Shown here piece by piece: positions 1-10,119 of a stretch of DNA of 64,000 bases. Source of the stretch: Globisporangium splendens (lineage: Eukaryota > Oomycota > Peronosporomycetes > Pythiales > Pythiaceae). How positions within the stretch are numbered: the first letter of the stretch is position 1; each line of letters opens with the position of its first letter. The position numbers and the translations under genes are program-made. The notes beneath the pieces were generated by a model that was not told the DNA's origin, did no database searches, and saw only the letters and a program-made list of their open reading frames with translations. The stretch is from the NCBI GenBank assembly GCA_006386115.1, contig VFIW01000008.1, positions 558,001-622,000 of the forward strand, given 5' to 3'.

Positions 1-88
1 TGCTGCCGCGTTCTTCGATGCTGCACGCCGTCAGCTTCCGAAGCGCGGCGCATTCCGCATCCGCCATGCTGTTCGCCATTGTTTGCAT
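1..88 (-). CDS. 5' end of an unidentified protein, cut by the window edge
   Basis: On the minus strand three in-frame ATGs (at 88, 79 and 67) open a frame that runs without a stop to position 1, about 29 codons. The start is Ala-rich and acidic (MANSMADAECAALRKL...). The ATG at 79 has the best context (ACAATGG). It would be transcribed away from MED6, sharing the roughly 300-bp gap as a divergent promoter. The piece is too short to identify and could be a chance frame. Confidence 0.35.
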   Translation of the reverse strand, partial: MQTMANSMADAECAALRKLTACSIEERGS

Positions 89-392
89 CTGGTGCGGTCA
101 TTCAAAAACTCGTTTTGGCGGTTCGAGTCTGCCTCTTGACTAAATAAGTAGCCATATATCAATTAATACAGGGACACAGAATGAAATTACAAGTACATTT
201 TTGATTCATTAACCAGCAGAAAATAAAAGCATTCAATTTAACATTGATACTACATAAAGGTATCGATCCTTTCACATTAGGTTCGAATGCACAATACGAA
301 CTTTACGCGCTCGTTTTTGCTTTTTTTGCATGCCGTTCGCCAGGACAACCATACCAAAACCCATATAAAAAGCCAGGAACGCGACGACAACA
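89..392. other. Intergenic gap, possible shared divergent promoter
   Basis: AT-richer DNA between the partial minus-strand frame and MED6. I see no RNA gene or repeat. An apparent T-arm-like stretch near 112-128 lacks the rest of a tRNA. Confidence 0.3.
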
Positions 393-1361
393 ATGGAGGT
401 GGCGACGCACGTGGACGACTACAACGCGTCGTTCCGCGACACGATGTGGCTGCAGTCGTTCCCGCTGAACGCGCAGACCGTGATCCACTATTTCGCGCTG
501 TCGCCGTTCTACGATCGGTCCTGCAACAACGAGCGGCTCAAGATGCAGCGGCTCGGTCTCGACCAGCTCAAGAACATGCGCGGCGTCGAGTACGAGGTGC
601 TGCCGAACACGGCCAAGCAGCTGCCGCAGCAGCTCTTCCTCATCCGCAAGCAGCGCCGCAGTGGTCGCACGCAGGTCGAGCCGCTCGCGATCTACTACGT
701 GCTCGACGGCACCGTCTACCAGGCTCCCAACATCCACGCGATGCTCACGTCCCGACTGGTAAGTTACGTGACGGATCTTTGAGCTCGCAAATGACCACGC
801 TTACGCTGACTGCACATGTGTGTACGTGTGTTGTTCTATTGCTTTTTGTAGAAGAAGTGCAGTTACCGCGTAAACAAAGCGTTCCATGCGCTGGCGGCGG
901 GCGTGCGCTTTAGTCCGACGGAGGGCTACGCGTGGGACTTTAGCTCCAAGGACAAGAAAGAACCGATCATTCCCTCCGAGCGTACGTCTTACCATGCACG
1001 CACGTGCGGCTATCTCGGAGTAAGATGCATGAACTGACGCGAGAGCTTTGCTTTAATGTGTATGAATGCTTTAGAACTCCAATTGAAGCTCAAGCAGAAA
1101 TACGAGAAAATGGAAAAGCAGCGCGAGCACTCGGCGCGCGTCGACTCGATCCTGATCCAATTGATGAAGAAGCACGCACCCGAGATCGCCGAGAAGCTCG
1201 AGGCCGAGAACCATGCGAACAACCGCGCGGCGCAGGGCAACCCCAACGGCGGACCCGCTCCTGCGTCGGCGCTTCAAGGCGGAGCTGCGGCTGGTGCCAA
1301 GCGAGAGAACAACGACGTTGCTTCTGCAAATGATGCTGCCAAGCGACAAAAAGTGAACTAG
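393..1361 (+). CDS. MED6: Mediator complex subunit 6 (MED6)
   Basis: Head-module subunit of Mediator, which links transcription activators to RNA polymerase II in the nucleus. Model: exons 393-758, 852-981 and 1075-1361, giving 260 aa; phases match at both junctions (0, then 1), donors are GTAAGT and GTACGT. The first exon carries the MED6 hallmark: WLQSFPLNAQTVIHYFALSPF followed by a Tyr-Asp-Arg-x-Cys-Asn-Asn block, then the Glu-Tyr region and IYYVLDGTVYQAPNI. The second exon continues as KKCSYRVNKAFHAL and supplies the end of the conserved domain. The third exon is a charged helix ending in a basic tail. Length is in the family range (about 220-290 aa). The start lies just before the conserved helix, with ATG context ACAATGG. 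Identification is secure; splice sites are by inspection. Confidence 0.93.
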
Positions 1362-1638
1362 GTGCGCACGCAGCATAATGGTGAGGGGGCAGGATAACCA
1401 TATAATAAAGAACGTATTGATTTGATTTAGCCTAAGCAAATGCATGCCACATGCTTCAACTTTACGCTGAAAAGCTAATGGTGTTGAGTGCACCACCTAG
1501 GTCAAAGGCGTACAACGTACGACGCCTCAATGGAATGTGCAAGTTCTTGGTGTCAATTTCACATACTAAGCTATGCAACTTCTCCTTTCTCCCTCTCTCT
1601 TTGTCTTCGTACCGAAGCAAGTCTGCCAATCATCTCGT

Positions 1639-2523
1639 TTACTTGTCCTTCTTCTTCTCGTAGTCCTCCGTCGTCTGCTGCACCGTGTCCTCGACGCTGT
1701 CCTTCATGTTCTCGGTCTTCTTCTCCGTCGCGTCCTTCACGTTGGCTGTCTTCTTGTCCAAATCCTCGCGCTCCTGACGCAGCGCCTCGACCGCCTGGTC
1801 CTTCGCGCTCATCATCTTGTTCTCGAGCACCACGCGCTTCACCTGCAAGCGTTCCATGCCGGCTTTCCACTTCTCTGGGTTGCGCCGACGCACCACCCAT
1901 CCCGCCAACAGCAACAGCAACGGCACGATCCACACGAGGTGGGTCCAGCACATGTGGTTCGACGAGAGCCCCAAGCAGTATCGCTTGTCGCCGACCGAGT
2001 GCGCAGCGGCCGCGACAGCATCGGTGTTCTTGTGCCACGTATCCTCGACGCGACCGCGCGCCGAGCCCAATGTCTCCTTCGCGCGCTCCTTGACGTCTTC
2101 CATGCGAGCACGCGCGCCTTCGCTGAGATCTTCCAGGCGTCCGCGGGTGTGCTCGCCGATCTCTTCCAGACGCTCGCGAGCATACTCGGCAGTATCCTCA
2201 ACGCGGTCACCAGTGTAGCCAGCAGCATCACGCACACCGTCCGCGACGTCGCCCATGCGATCGCGAGCCTGACCAGCCATGTCACGCGCGCGGTCGCTTG
2301 CATATTCAGCAGCCTCACCAACACGGCCACGCGCTTGGCCCGCTTTCTCGCGAGCGAGGTTTTCCAGCTCGTCCAACTTGGAGCGCGCTTGCTCGACGGT
2401 GTCTTGGGCCATACCGCGGCCGTGCTCGTACGCCTCGTCCATCTGGGCACGACGGCGCTCCGCCAGATCGTCTAATCCGTGGCCATCACGGCGGCGGTAC
2501 TCTTCGTAAATGCGGCCCGACAT
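1639..2523 (-). CDS. LEA-like 11-mer repeat protein with C-terminal membrane segment
   Basis: A single-exon 294-aa protein. Residues about 15-165 are highly charged and built from degenerate 11-residue amphipathic units rich in Ala, Arg, Glu and Asp (for example ARDMAGQARDRMGDV and RGRLEDLSEGARARMEDV), the pattern of group-3 LEA and apolipoprotein-like proteins. A short stretch with three Cys (about 180-195) precedes one clear transmembrane helix at about 196-212 (LVWIVPLLLLLAGWVV), then a basic patch and a second charged helical region ending in Lys-rich DYEKKKDK. There is no obvious N-terminal signal peptide. Family members bind membranes or protect proteins under desiccation or osmotic stress; that role is inferred. 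The opposite strand is also open over much of this length, a by-product of the repeat composition. Confidence 0.75.
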   Translation of the reverse strand: MSGRIYEEYRRRDGHGLDDLAERRRAQMDEAYEHGRGMAQDTVEQARSKLDELENLAREKAGQARGRVGEAAEYASDRARDMAGQARDRMGDVADGVRDAAGYTGDRVEDTAEYARERLEEIGEHTRGRLEDLSEGARARMEDVKERAKETLGSARGRVEDTWHKNTDAVAAAAHSVGDKRYCLGLSSNHMCWTHLVWIVPLLLLLAGWVVRRRNPEKWKAGMERLQVKRVVLENKMMSAKDQAVEALRQEREDLDKKTANVKDATEKKTENMKDSVEDTVQQTTEDYEKKKDK

Positions 2524-3338
2524 GCTTGTCTTGAGCGTTCAGCGATTGCTTGCAGCGTATTGTTCTAGTTGCTTTCGCGCGTTGTGTTCCTTGTTGCTTC
2601 TTGTGCAAGACGCCACTTCTTCACGCCGTGGTGTGTTGCAGACTGAGTGACGTTGAAGGCACTGCATTTGCGCTCCATGTAGCGGCACCGTAGTGGGACG
2701 CGACAGGGGGCTCACATGTGAGCAGCAACGGCGCGACGCATGTGCTTGTGGCTTCCAACTGCCATATCCCAATTGGCTTCCACTTGATAACGCTTGCGTC
2801 CAAAGAGCTGCAATATTTGTTGCTATCGAACAATATGGAGTACAGATCACTCGGTCGTGAGTCAATTTAAAAAGGTTTTAATTACTAGAGGTGTACTTTG
2901 TAATGCTTTGCCAATCGTGTGTAAACAATCATGATCGTTTTACTCGACCTATTTGCTTCCATAGGTTACTTGCACAGATGCTGCCCAGTACCTTTGGACT
3001 GTTCTTTGGCAGTCTGTTTCGACTTCCCGAGCTGCTTGAACATGCACAAGGTGGCTGCTGTGTGTGTGTGCGTTGAAGAAGGATGGAAGATACTGTCTAT
3101 CTCGATGGCTGCTTAGCTCTCCAAAGCGCCTATGAACGTGGCTGCGCAGCTCTTGTCAGTGTTGTAGGAAAATGGAGCCAAAGAGCATCTCATTGTCAAC
3201 AACCTTTCACAGTGCGCCACCCTATATGAGGATCCCATGTTCCTTATTTAGGTTACAATCCGTATTTACCTTGCTTAATGTGCCCCACACTATTAGCTTG
3301 TCCAACAGAATGGGCACAATGCTAGAATCGGACCAAAA
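2524..3338. other. Intergenic region
   Basis: About 0.8 kb between divergently oriented genes (LEA-like and MEP50-like). Short frames on both strands show no family motif and no coding-like composition. The region should contain both promoters; I see no convincing element. Confidence 0.4.
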
Positions 3339-4508
3339 ATGGTGGTGGCGGATATGCAGTTGCAGTCGCGGGGTGTGTTCGCTGCGGCGGCGCAGATCGA
3401 CGCCGTCGCGCACACTGCGTACCCATGCACGCCTCCTTGTGGTGTTGCAGGTACTGGCGGCGAGACGCCGCTTCTCGCGGTCGCGTACTCGAACCTGGAA
3501 GGCAACCAGTGGAGCGGCGGTGTGGCACTCGTCGATGCGGTCACCCACACGCACCAGTGCGGCTTCCATCTCGCGACAGGCGTCACGTCGCTCGCGTGGT
3601 GCGGCATCGATGGGAATGTGCTTGCGCTCGCGTGCGACAACGGTGACGTGCAGCTCGTGCGACTGGAGAAGACAGGACCACAGAGCGACTTCATGTTTGT
3701 GCCACAGCAAGGCAATGGCACCAAGCAGGACAGTGACGACGAGAATGACGAGAATCCAGCTGCTCCTGGCGAAGCGTCCTTTGGATGGGGACACGATGAC
3801 GTCGTGACGGGCGTGAGCGCCTCGCGTTTCGAGAAGACAACGATCGCGACCAGCAGCTGGGATCTCACGTGAGTGTTTGTGGTCGTATCAGACAGTGCTT
3901 TATGACACTTATGTTGTTTCTATACTGCTGGTTATGTACATAGCGTCAAGGTGTGGGATATCGTCAACATGGACAAGACGACTGCTACGCTCGAAGGCCA
4001 CACGGATCTGATCTGGAGCGTGGCTATGAACCCGAGCACCGCGCATTTGCTCGCATCGGCGTCGCAGGATTGCACCGTGCAGGTCTGGGATGACCGCCAG
4101 CCGACGGACGCTGCACTCGCGGTCTCGACCAGGTATCCTGCGCTTGTCGTCGACTGGCATCCGCACAAAGATACGCTCTTCTCCACGGGGCTCGAAGACG
4201 GATCGATCCTCACGTTCGACACACGGTCTTCGCATGCGCCGCTGTTTGAATCCACGGTCCACGGCGGACCAGTGCATGCGCTCAAGTACTCACGGTTTCA
4301 CGAAGATCTGCTTGCGTCCGGAGGCGACGACACCAGCGTGTACCTCATCAACAACGGCACAGCGTCGAAGCAGTCGACGCGCGTTCCCACTGACCACGCC
4401 GACTATGTCCGCGCTCTCGACTGGTTTTCCTCAAGTTCGACGGCGTGCCTCGCGACCGGAGCTTGGGACAAGACGTTGCGCACTTGGAGCATGGAGACTC
4501 CGCTGTAA
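3339..4508 (+). CDS. WDR77: Methylosome protein 50-like WD40 protein (MEP50/WDR77)
   Basis: WD40 beta-propeller resembling MEP50, the PRMT5 partner that presents histones and Sm proteins for symmetric arginine methylation. Exons 3339-3868 and 3944-4508 join in frame (donor ACGTGAGT, acceptor ACATAG, phase 2) to give 364 aa against about 340 in animals. The order of matches is MEP50-like: an early LLAVAYSNLEGNQWSGGVALV block, LATGVTSLAWCG, GHDDVVTGVSASRFEKT, then KVWDI, GHTDLIWSV, ASQDCTVQVWDDRQ, a DWHPHKDTLFSTGLEDGSI blade and a closing HADYVRALDWF...GAWDKTLRTW blade. A short acidic loop (DSDDENDENPAAPGE) is inserted before the third blade. Propellers are easily confused, so another nuclear WD40 protein is possible, but the co-linear matches favour MEP50. 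Confidence 0.75.
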
Positions 4509-4590
4509 TGGAAAAACCCCAATATATCAGCGGACTGAGACTTCACACTTTTGCAGACCTTGGGCTCCTTACTTTGTTTGTTTTCTCTTC

Positions 4591-5945
4591 TTACAGACCA
4601 GTGATTTCCTGCGAGATCGACGAGTTGGTGCGTGAGTTGGTGCTGTTATCGTCTCTACCGTCAACTCCTGCCCTGTGGTGATTTTGGATCCATGGATCCC
4701 GCAGCGCTTGATCGGGCGTCATGCGATGCCGCGGATCCAGGACAAAGCATTTCTTGAGAAACGCGAGGAAATCGGCGTGGTGGTCGCATTTGATCGCGTT
4801 TACGAGACTCCTAGATCCGAGCGTGCGTTTCCGACCGCGCGAATTGGCAAACGGCTTGGGCTCAAAGCGTTCGGGGAGTTCCGAGGATGTCGTGTCGCTT
4901 GACGACGAAAAGAAGTGCTTCCAGCGCTTGCAGCGGCTCAAAAACTCCTGAGACGGCACTCCACAGATCTCCATGATGCACGCGAGCTGTTCAGTTTCAT
5001 TCTCGCCGGCGAACAGCTGATGCCCCGTGCACAACTCAACGAGGATGCACGCGAAGCTCCACATATCGATCGCCGTACTGTATGGGTACCCGAGAATCAC
5101 TTCGGGGCTCCGATAGAACCGACTTTGGATGTATGTGAACACCGGCGCAGATTCGAGGCAACTACTCCCGAAATCGATCAAGCAGATCTCGCCAACAGGG
5201 GCATTGGCGTACGCCGTGCTCTGCATGATTGGAAGCATTGCCTTCGACGATCCATGCGTTGTCTTGGCGCTGGGGCGAATGAGAACATTCTCGGGCTTCA
5301 GATCGCAATGCACGACGCGCTGTGCTTTCAAGAGCGCCAATGTGACGGCCAATTGGGACGCGATGCCGCGGATATTGTCCATCGGAAGACCCTGGAAGAA
5401 CCGCAACTTTAAGTACTCGTACAAATTGATGCCCAAGAGCTCAAATGCGATACAGAGATGGTTGCGAAACAGGAAGTACTCGTGCATCGCGATGATCCGC
5501 GGCTCTCCTGCTCCTGTTGTTGCTGTTGCCAGCGAATGACGGTGCCGACACGCACGTTGCAGTTGCGAGAGGATCTGCACTTCGATCAGCGATTGGTCCT
5601 TGTACTTTTGCTGATTGCGGGTGATCTTGACAGCCACGTGCTGCTGCGTCTGGTGCGCGCGATTGCATGGCCTGCATGCGATGCTCGCGATGAACTCTCT
5701 ACAAGTGGCGGGTGCTTTGCGGCACCGTCCTTGCCGTCTGCTGGGGCATTTCCATGCGGCACGACGCCAACAACACCAGTGCTGCTGCCGAAAGCACTCG
5801 GTTTCAGTGCCAGCGACTTTCTTCGTGTTGTATCACGCTGGCTCCAATGGCGACGCGAGCCTCCTCCAGCCGCAGACACAGTCACGGGTGGCTCGTTCGC
5901 TGCTTGAGCGCTGCTAGTAGCGTCTTGCTTGCTGCTTGTGTCCAT
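4591..5945 (-). CDS. DYRK-family protein kinase, 5' end unresolved
   Basis: The frame from about 5700 down to 4591 encodes a CMGC/DYRK catalytic domain: VAVKI with the ATP-binding Lys, the DYRK-type FELLGINLYEYLK, catalytic loop HCDLKPENVL, metal-binding DFGSS, activation loop FTYIQSRFYRSPEVILG, then DMWSFACILVELCTG and a C-lobe with HRMTPDQAL. QSRFYRSPE is diagnostic for DYRK/HIPK. The first Tyr of the usual YTY motif is Phe; the second, autophosphorylated Tyr is kept. A Ser/Asp-rich insertion (SSSSDTTSSELPERFEP) sits in the C-lobe. Upstream, the glycine-rich loop is not recognisable in the open frame. A candidate intron acceptor (TTGTAG) lies at 5699, and a Ser/Gly-rich frame with an ATG at 5945 may encode the N-terminus, but I could not join the two in phase. 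The start at 5945 is therefore tentative. Confidence 0.7.
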
Positions 5946-6315
5946 CGATGCGCGTTTACTGAACGCTCCTCGGCGTGGCGGACGGCATGTAGCGATCAGC
6001 TTGTGGGACCTGGGAGAGTGATCAGGAAGCCTGCGTACGCTACTTGTAGCTCTTGTGATCACTCGTGTTTCTTGGTGCCATAAGTTTATCTATTTGTGGG
6101 AGTGGTGTCAGACCACTTGAAGCATCCAAACATAGTCGCATGCCATGCAGGGAACATGAAGCTCAGAGCAGAACTACAAAATACAAAGACGTCCAAAAGT
6201 ACACAATGACGAGTCCGTGTATTGTGCAGCAGACACAAATGTCTATACGTTCTCTCCGCATCACCTACATATGCGATTTTATGTAAACTTTTGTTCAAGC
6301 TCTCACACACTGTCC

Positions 6316-6906
6316 TCACTTGAGCTGCATGGCTGCGATCATATCTTGCAATTCTTTCTCGAGTTCGTCCTTTAGGAGATCGTTGTCGTTTTCACCATCG
6401 AGCTTGTACAGAATGATTTGCGCGGAATCGTAAATGGCTTTGCAGATCCGGCCGATCTCCTTACGTTGTAAGCGGCAGGGATTCTCTTTTCGATGTGCCG
6501 CCAACAAGTAGCTGGTCAATCCACGATTCTCAGAATGGACAGTGGTTAAATCGTCCAAAAACTTCCAGCACCCAGTCCCTTTGAGACGATTAGTCTGAGC
6601 TTTTGTCAGTGTGAGGTTGGAATCCTCATTTACGATATTGTCACGAAATAACTTGGCGAGGTCATTCAATTCGTCTTGGCGATGATGCCGGTAGTCTTGG
6701 TCTTCATGGTTGCTGGGCTCGCTGCGTTGGCGCTCATCGTCTCTCGTGCTCTCTTCTTCTTCTCGCTGCGTTTTTCTTTGTGAGAGAGCCTTTGCAAAGC
6801 GAAGAGCCCACAGCGCACGCAAGGGAGGATCCTCTGAGCCACTCGAGCCAGAATTTGTTCTCTGGCGAGGCGTATCGTCACTGCTGCAATCTAGTCTTGC
6901 TGACAA
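6316..6906 (-). CDS. Orphan charged protein or gene fragment, intact member of a local two-copy family
   Basis: An open frame of 196 codons with no ATG near its 5' end (it starts after a stop at 6919-6921), so it is either a downstream exon or a 5'-truncated copy. The N-terminal half is Ser/Arg/Glu-rich and probably disordered. The C-terminal 110 residues look folded and helical: NEDSNLTLTKAQTNRLKG, GCWKFLDDL, GLTSYLLAAH, a Lys/Arg stretch, KLDGENDNDLLKDELEKEL and MIAAMQLK at the stop. The same block recurs, with frameshifts, at 22237-22634 on the other strand. I do not recognise the family. Confidence 0.5.
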   Translation of the reverse strand: MSARLDCSSDDTPRQRTNSGSSGSEDPPLRALWALRFAKALSQRKTQREEEESTRDDERQRSEPSNHEDQDYRHHRQDELNDLAKLFRDNIVNEDSNLTLTKAQTNRLKGTGCWKFLDDLTTVHSENRGLTSYLLAAHRKENPCRLQRKEIGRICKAIYDSAQIILYKLDGENDNDLLKDELEKELQDMIAAMQLK

Positions 6907-7296
6907 TGCATCAAATCTTCACTCGGTTGCAGTATCTTTCATTTGGGTACAGAGTTAATTGTGGAAGGTTTTTGTTGTGTCGAAAAAATCAGTATGCTAC
7001 CAGAAAATGAAGGTAATGCATTGCTTTCAGGGACTAGCAAACCAATTGGATGTGGTACCTCCATAAAATACATATCATATTATACGGGTAGTCATTTTAA
7101 GATGGAGGCTTCTACTCAGGGAGGAATGATAAAGATAGAGAGGTTTTTTTTTCTGCAGAGTACTGATGTACCCATTCGCACTTAATCGAACAGCAGCAGT
7201 ACAACATCTGCTTCGTGCAACCTTCGTGCGACTTGCACCCATCCGAGCTTTTCGCCTCCAAAATAGAGAGAAAAAAAAAGGAAACCCGATCATAAA
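6907..7296. other. Intergenic gap
   Basis: 390 bp, AT-rich, between the divergent orphan frame and CSN8. A run of eight T at 7144-7151 and a purine run at 7264-7279 just before the CSN8 start are the only visible features. Confidence 0.3.
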
Positions 7297-8365
7297 ATGG
7301 AGGGCTTGTTGGAGAAATTGAAGCTGGAGAAGGCGCGGCTGCTGCGCGAGCTGCTCGCGGGCGCGCATGACGAGAACGACCGCAGCGTCGTGGAGATGCG
7401 CGTGCTGAAGCTGCTGGATACGCTGGAGGAGCTGGAGCTGGTCGCGGCCGCGGCGTCCCCAAGCGAAGAGCACGCGGAAATGACGACGACAAGTTCGCCA
7501 AACCCAACGGTGCTGAACGCCGAATTTTACACCAGCTACTTGCTCGTACTGCTACTCGCTAACAGCCTGTACGTAGTCACGCAGTGGCGTCGATATGTGT
7601 AGTTCGTGCATACATGCTTGCGTGCTTCCATCTATATGGAGAGAATATTGACGGACGGATTGTGTCTTTGACTAGGAATGATGCGCGCTTTCTCTGGAAG
7701 CGTATTGCGGCTTCTGTGAAGCAAGACTCGGAGCCGCTGCGAAACGCGTGGGAGATCGGCAAAGCGTTGTGGCAACGGTAAGTGATTGATTTGGACCTTT
7801 GACTGCTCTTGCGGTAATTAACAGATGCGTGTGCGACTGCATTATTAGGAATTTTGCGGCTGCGTACGCTGCAATGAGCCAGACTTGGCCTCAAGAAGTC
7901 CAACCGCTCGTTGACCTTTTGAAGCGTACGTTTTGTTCTGTTTTCATTACTCTTTATCATGGCGCACGATACGCTGTCAAATGCTGATTGTATCCACCCG
8001 TACCCTTTAGAATTGACGCGCGAGTCCACAGCAGAGCTCTTGAGCTCGGCGTATTCGACGATCTCGATCTCCGATGCTGCAAATGCCTTGGGGTTCGCAC
8101 AACAGGAGGAGCTCGTCAGCTGTAAGCTCCCTACCAATGTTCCCAGTCGCACATTAATTCATTTTATTAACTGCGTGCTTTCTATGCTTTGATTAAACAT
8201 GCAGATTGCGCAGCGCTGCAGTGGGAAGTGAGTCCAGAGAACCAACTCATCCACCCCAAGCCGCTCTCCCACGCACTTCGCCATAACATGGGGCTGGAGC
8301 AGCTCGAGTCGCTCTCCCAGTACGTGCTCCACCTGGAGCAAAACACGGTTGTGAAATTGCCATAA
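7297..8365 (+). CDS. CSN8: COP9 signalosome subunit 8
   Basis: Subunit of the CSN deneddylase complex, which removes NEDD8 from cullins. Five exons join in phase: 7297-7568, 7676-7777, 7849-7925, 8011-8121 and 8205-8365, giving 240 aa. The PCI-type region is clear: EFYTSYLLVLLLANSL, then across the first junction LNDARFLWKRIAASVK, WEIGKALWQRNFAAAYAAM, WPQEVQPLVDLL, SAYSTISISDAANALGF and QWEVSPENQLIHPKP, which is the CSN8 order of an Ala/Asn-rich LWKRI helix, WQR helix and winged-helix end. The first exon adds an N-terminal leucine-rich coiled coil (EKLKLEKARLLRELLAG), making the protein somewhat longer than the usual roughly 200 aa. Donors are GTACGT, GTAAGT, GTACGT and GTAAGC. The gene ends 88 bp before the next start, same strand. 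Confidence 0.88.
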
Positions 8366-8453
8366 GGAGTGCTTTTCGTCGTTGTCGAATGGCAATCCGT
8401 TCGCAAAAAGACGCTGGAGTAATAAATTCGTTGCTACTCTGCGTGTCGTCTAC

Positions 8454-9452
8454 ATGAAGAACTTGCATCCGCCTGGTTAAATTTAGAGTCATTGGTGGCT
8501 GATTTTGCAGATAATTTACTGGAACCAGGTCTCTCGAGTCAATATTCTTTTTATATGGAGCGAAGCGAGTCATCTCTTTCTACGATTCTGTCTGCGGCCG
8601 AGCGAGGTGAGTGAGAAAACGACGAGTGCGGTGCCCGATCTCGACAAAGCGATCCAGCTGGTCAATGCCAAGCAGAATGCGTACTACATCCAGGCCGTGA
8701 AGGACACGATGCAGGCCGAGCAGCTCCGCAAATACAAGTTGACGAAAGTTGTTACGCATGTCGAGAGCTCTCGCTTGGAGAAAAAGTTTGCGAAAGAGCG
8801 GAAGCGAGACCGCGAGCGGCTCCGACAGATGCAGGAAGATCACATGATGCTTCTGAACGCCAAGATCGCGGAATGGAAGGCGCATGGTGTGAAGCTGCCG
8901 TCAGGTGACTCTACTGCCTTCATCACAAATTCTACTGGTGAGCAAGTGGAACCTGGAGCAACGGCGGCGTCATTGCAGCCACCCCAGTTGAAGAAGAGCC
9001 CCGCAAGGAAAGTGTCTAAGGAGACACTCAGTCGACTCGCGACACCGCGCGACCGTCGCGAAAATGATTGATGGTATGTGACATTCACTATTTGATAGAG
9101 GCGGCGGTCACCAATACTAACAGATCCGCACCAAATGATGACAGTCGGACGTCCCAATACGACCGCAGCTGCGAGCCGAAACCATGGCGAGACGTCCCAG
9201 GACGTCGCATTCCACCAAGATCTCTACCACAAGCACGATAAAGCTCGGCTGCATCGAGCGTTCTCGCTGCCTGCCTTAAACGCAGAGAACCTTTGCACGG
9301 TGCGTATGCTTTTCAAACATTGACCGAGTGCGAGGTCGTGCTACTGATGGACCCACATTTATACTTTTTGTTGGTCACAGCTGACGGAGACGGATTTGCT
9401 GCACAAGAAGATGCAGTTGCTGCAGCAGCTCCACGGGGTTGTCTCGCAGTAG
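8454..9452 (+). CDS. Coiled-coil protein of unknown function, 3' structure ambiguous
   Basis: Proposed exons: 8454-8475, 8511-8606, 8650-8937, 9124-9299 and 9381-9452, about 217 aa. The core (8650-8900) is a long charged helix: AEQLRKYKLTKVVTHVESS, KKFAKERKRDRERLRQMQED, HMMLLNAKIAEWKAHG. The second exon reads DNLLEPGLSSQYSFYMER in its own frame and can only reach the core by a 43-nt micro-intron (GTGAGT donor at 8607) or a frameshift. At the 3' end there are two choices: reading through gives a Lys/Arg-rich tail ending at TGA 9069-9071; splicing from the GTGAGC donor at 8938 adds two later exons ending QLHGVVSQ. Both tails look coding, so alternative splicing is possible. No family recognised. 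Confidence 0.5.
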
Positions 9453-9677
9453 CAGGAGCACATCATCCAGGACGACCAGTGCACCATCCGCTCGTCCATC
9501 TCGAGCTGGAAGTCGTCCGATTTCACAAAATCCACCAAAGCATAAAGAGAATCCGCAGCAACGACGACAATTGCAACGTGACCTCAAATAGTATTTGTGA
9601 CTTATTGCAGCTCCTCGATCGTTTTTCAGACACAGGCAACCAACCGATTAGCCCTTTACCTGTTCCCCGGCGTGTAG

Positions 9678-10119
9678 CTATTCGTCTTCTTTCTGGGGAG
9701 GAGGTCCACACGGCTGCAGCATTTTTTCCAGCATATTGAACTTGACGCGACCGATAGCTTCGTTCTCAGCGGCCGCGAAATAACTTAGCATGTCGTAGTG
9801 GCCCAAGTGCGACGCCAGCGTGTCGCGGTGTTGATTCACCGCCCACTCACTGTACGTTCCAAACAGCCACGCACACATGCAGATCATTAGCGATTGCCTT
9901 GATGCAGTTTTCCTTCAGACATCGAATGATATTGGGGCACGTACAACTTGGTGGTGTCGGCGTGGCCTGTGCCGACGTACTTGGCCTGCAGATGCTCCCA
10001 CTGTCGGTTGATGTTGAATCGGTCCGCCGCCTACGCCAGTCAACGAGCACGACGTCAGCCTTCCTGCCACACAGACATCGAGAGAGCGACGCGCCATGGC
10101 GTCTGTGCGAACGCACCAT
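9678..10119 (-). CDS. SF3B5: Splicing factor 3B subunit 5 (SF3b10)
   Basis: Small subunit of the SF3b part of U2 snRNP, which helps recognise the intron branch point. Exons on the minus strand: 10119-10117 (the ATG alone), 10030-9945 and 9849-9678. The join gives exactly 86 aa, the usual length of this very conserved protein. Diagnostic pieces: DRFNINRQWEHLQAKYVG, TGHADTT, then EWAVNQHRD, YFAAAENE and FNMLEKMLQPCGPP. The first intron starts directly after the ATG (ATG followed by GTGCGT); the second has a GTACGT donor and phase 2, and only that choice restores the Phe-Glu-Trp seen in homologues as Trp-Glu-Trp. The 3' end faces the coiled-coil gene convergently, 225 bp apart. Confidence 0.93.

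Noticed and set aside
112..128. T-arm-like GGTTCGAGTC resembling a tRNA end
   Set aside because: No matching acceptor, D or anticodon arms within 75 nt on either strand.
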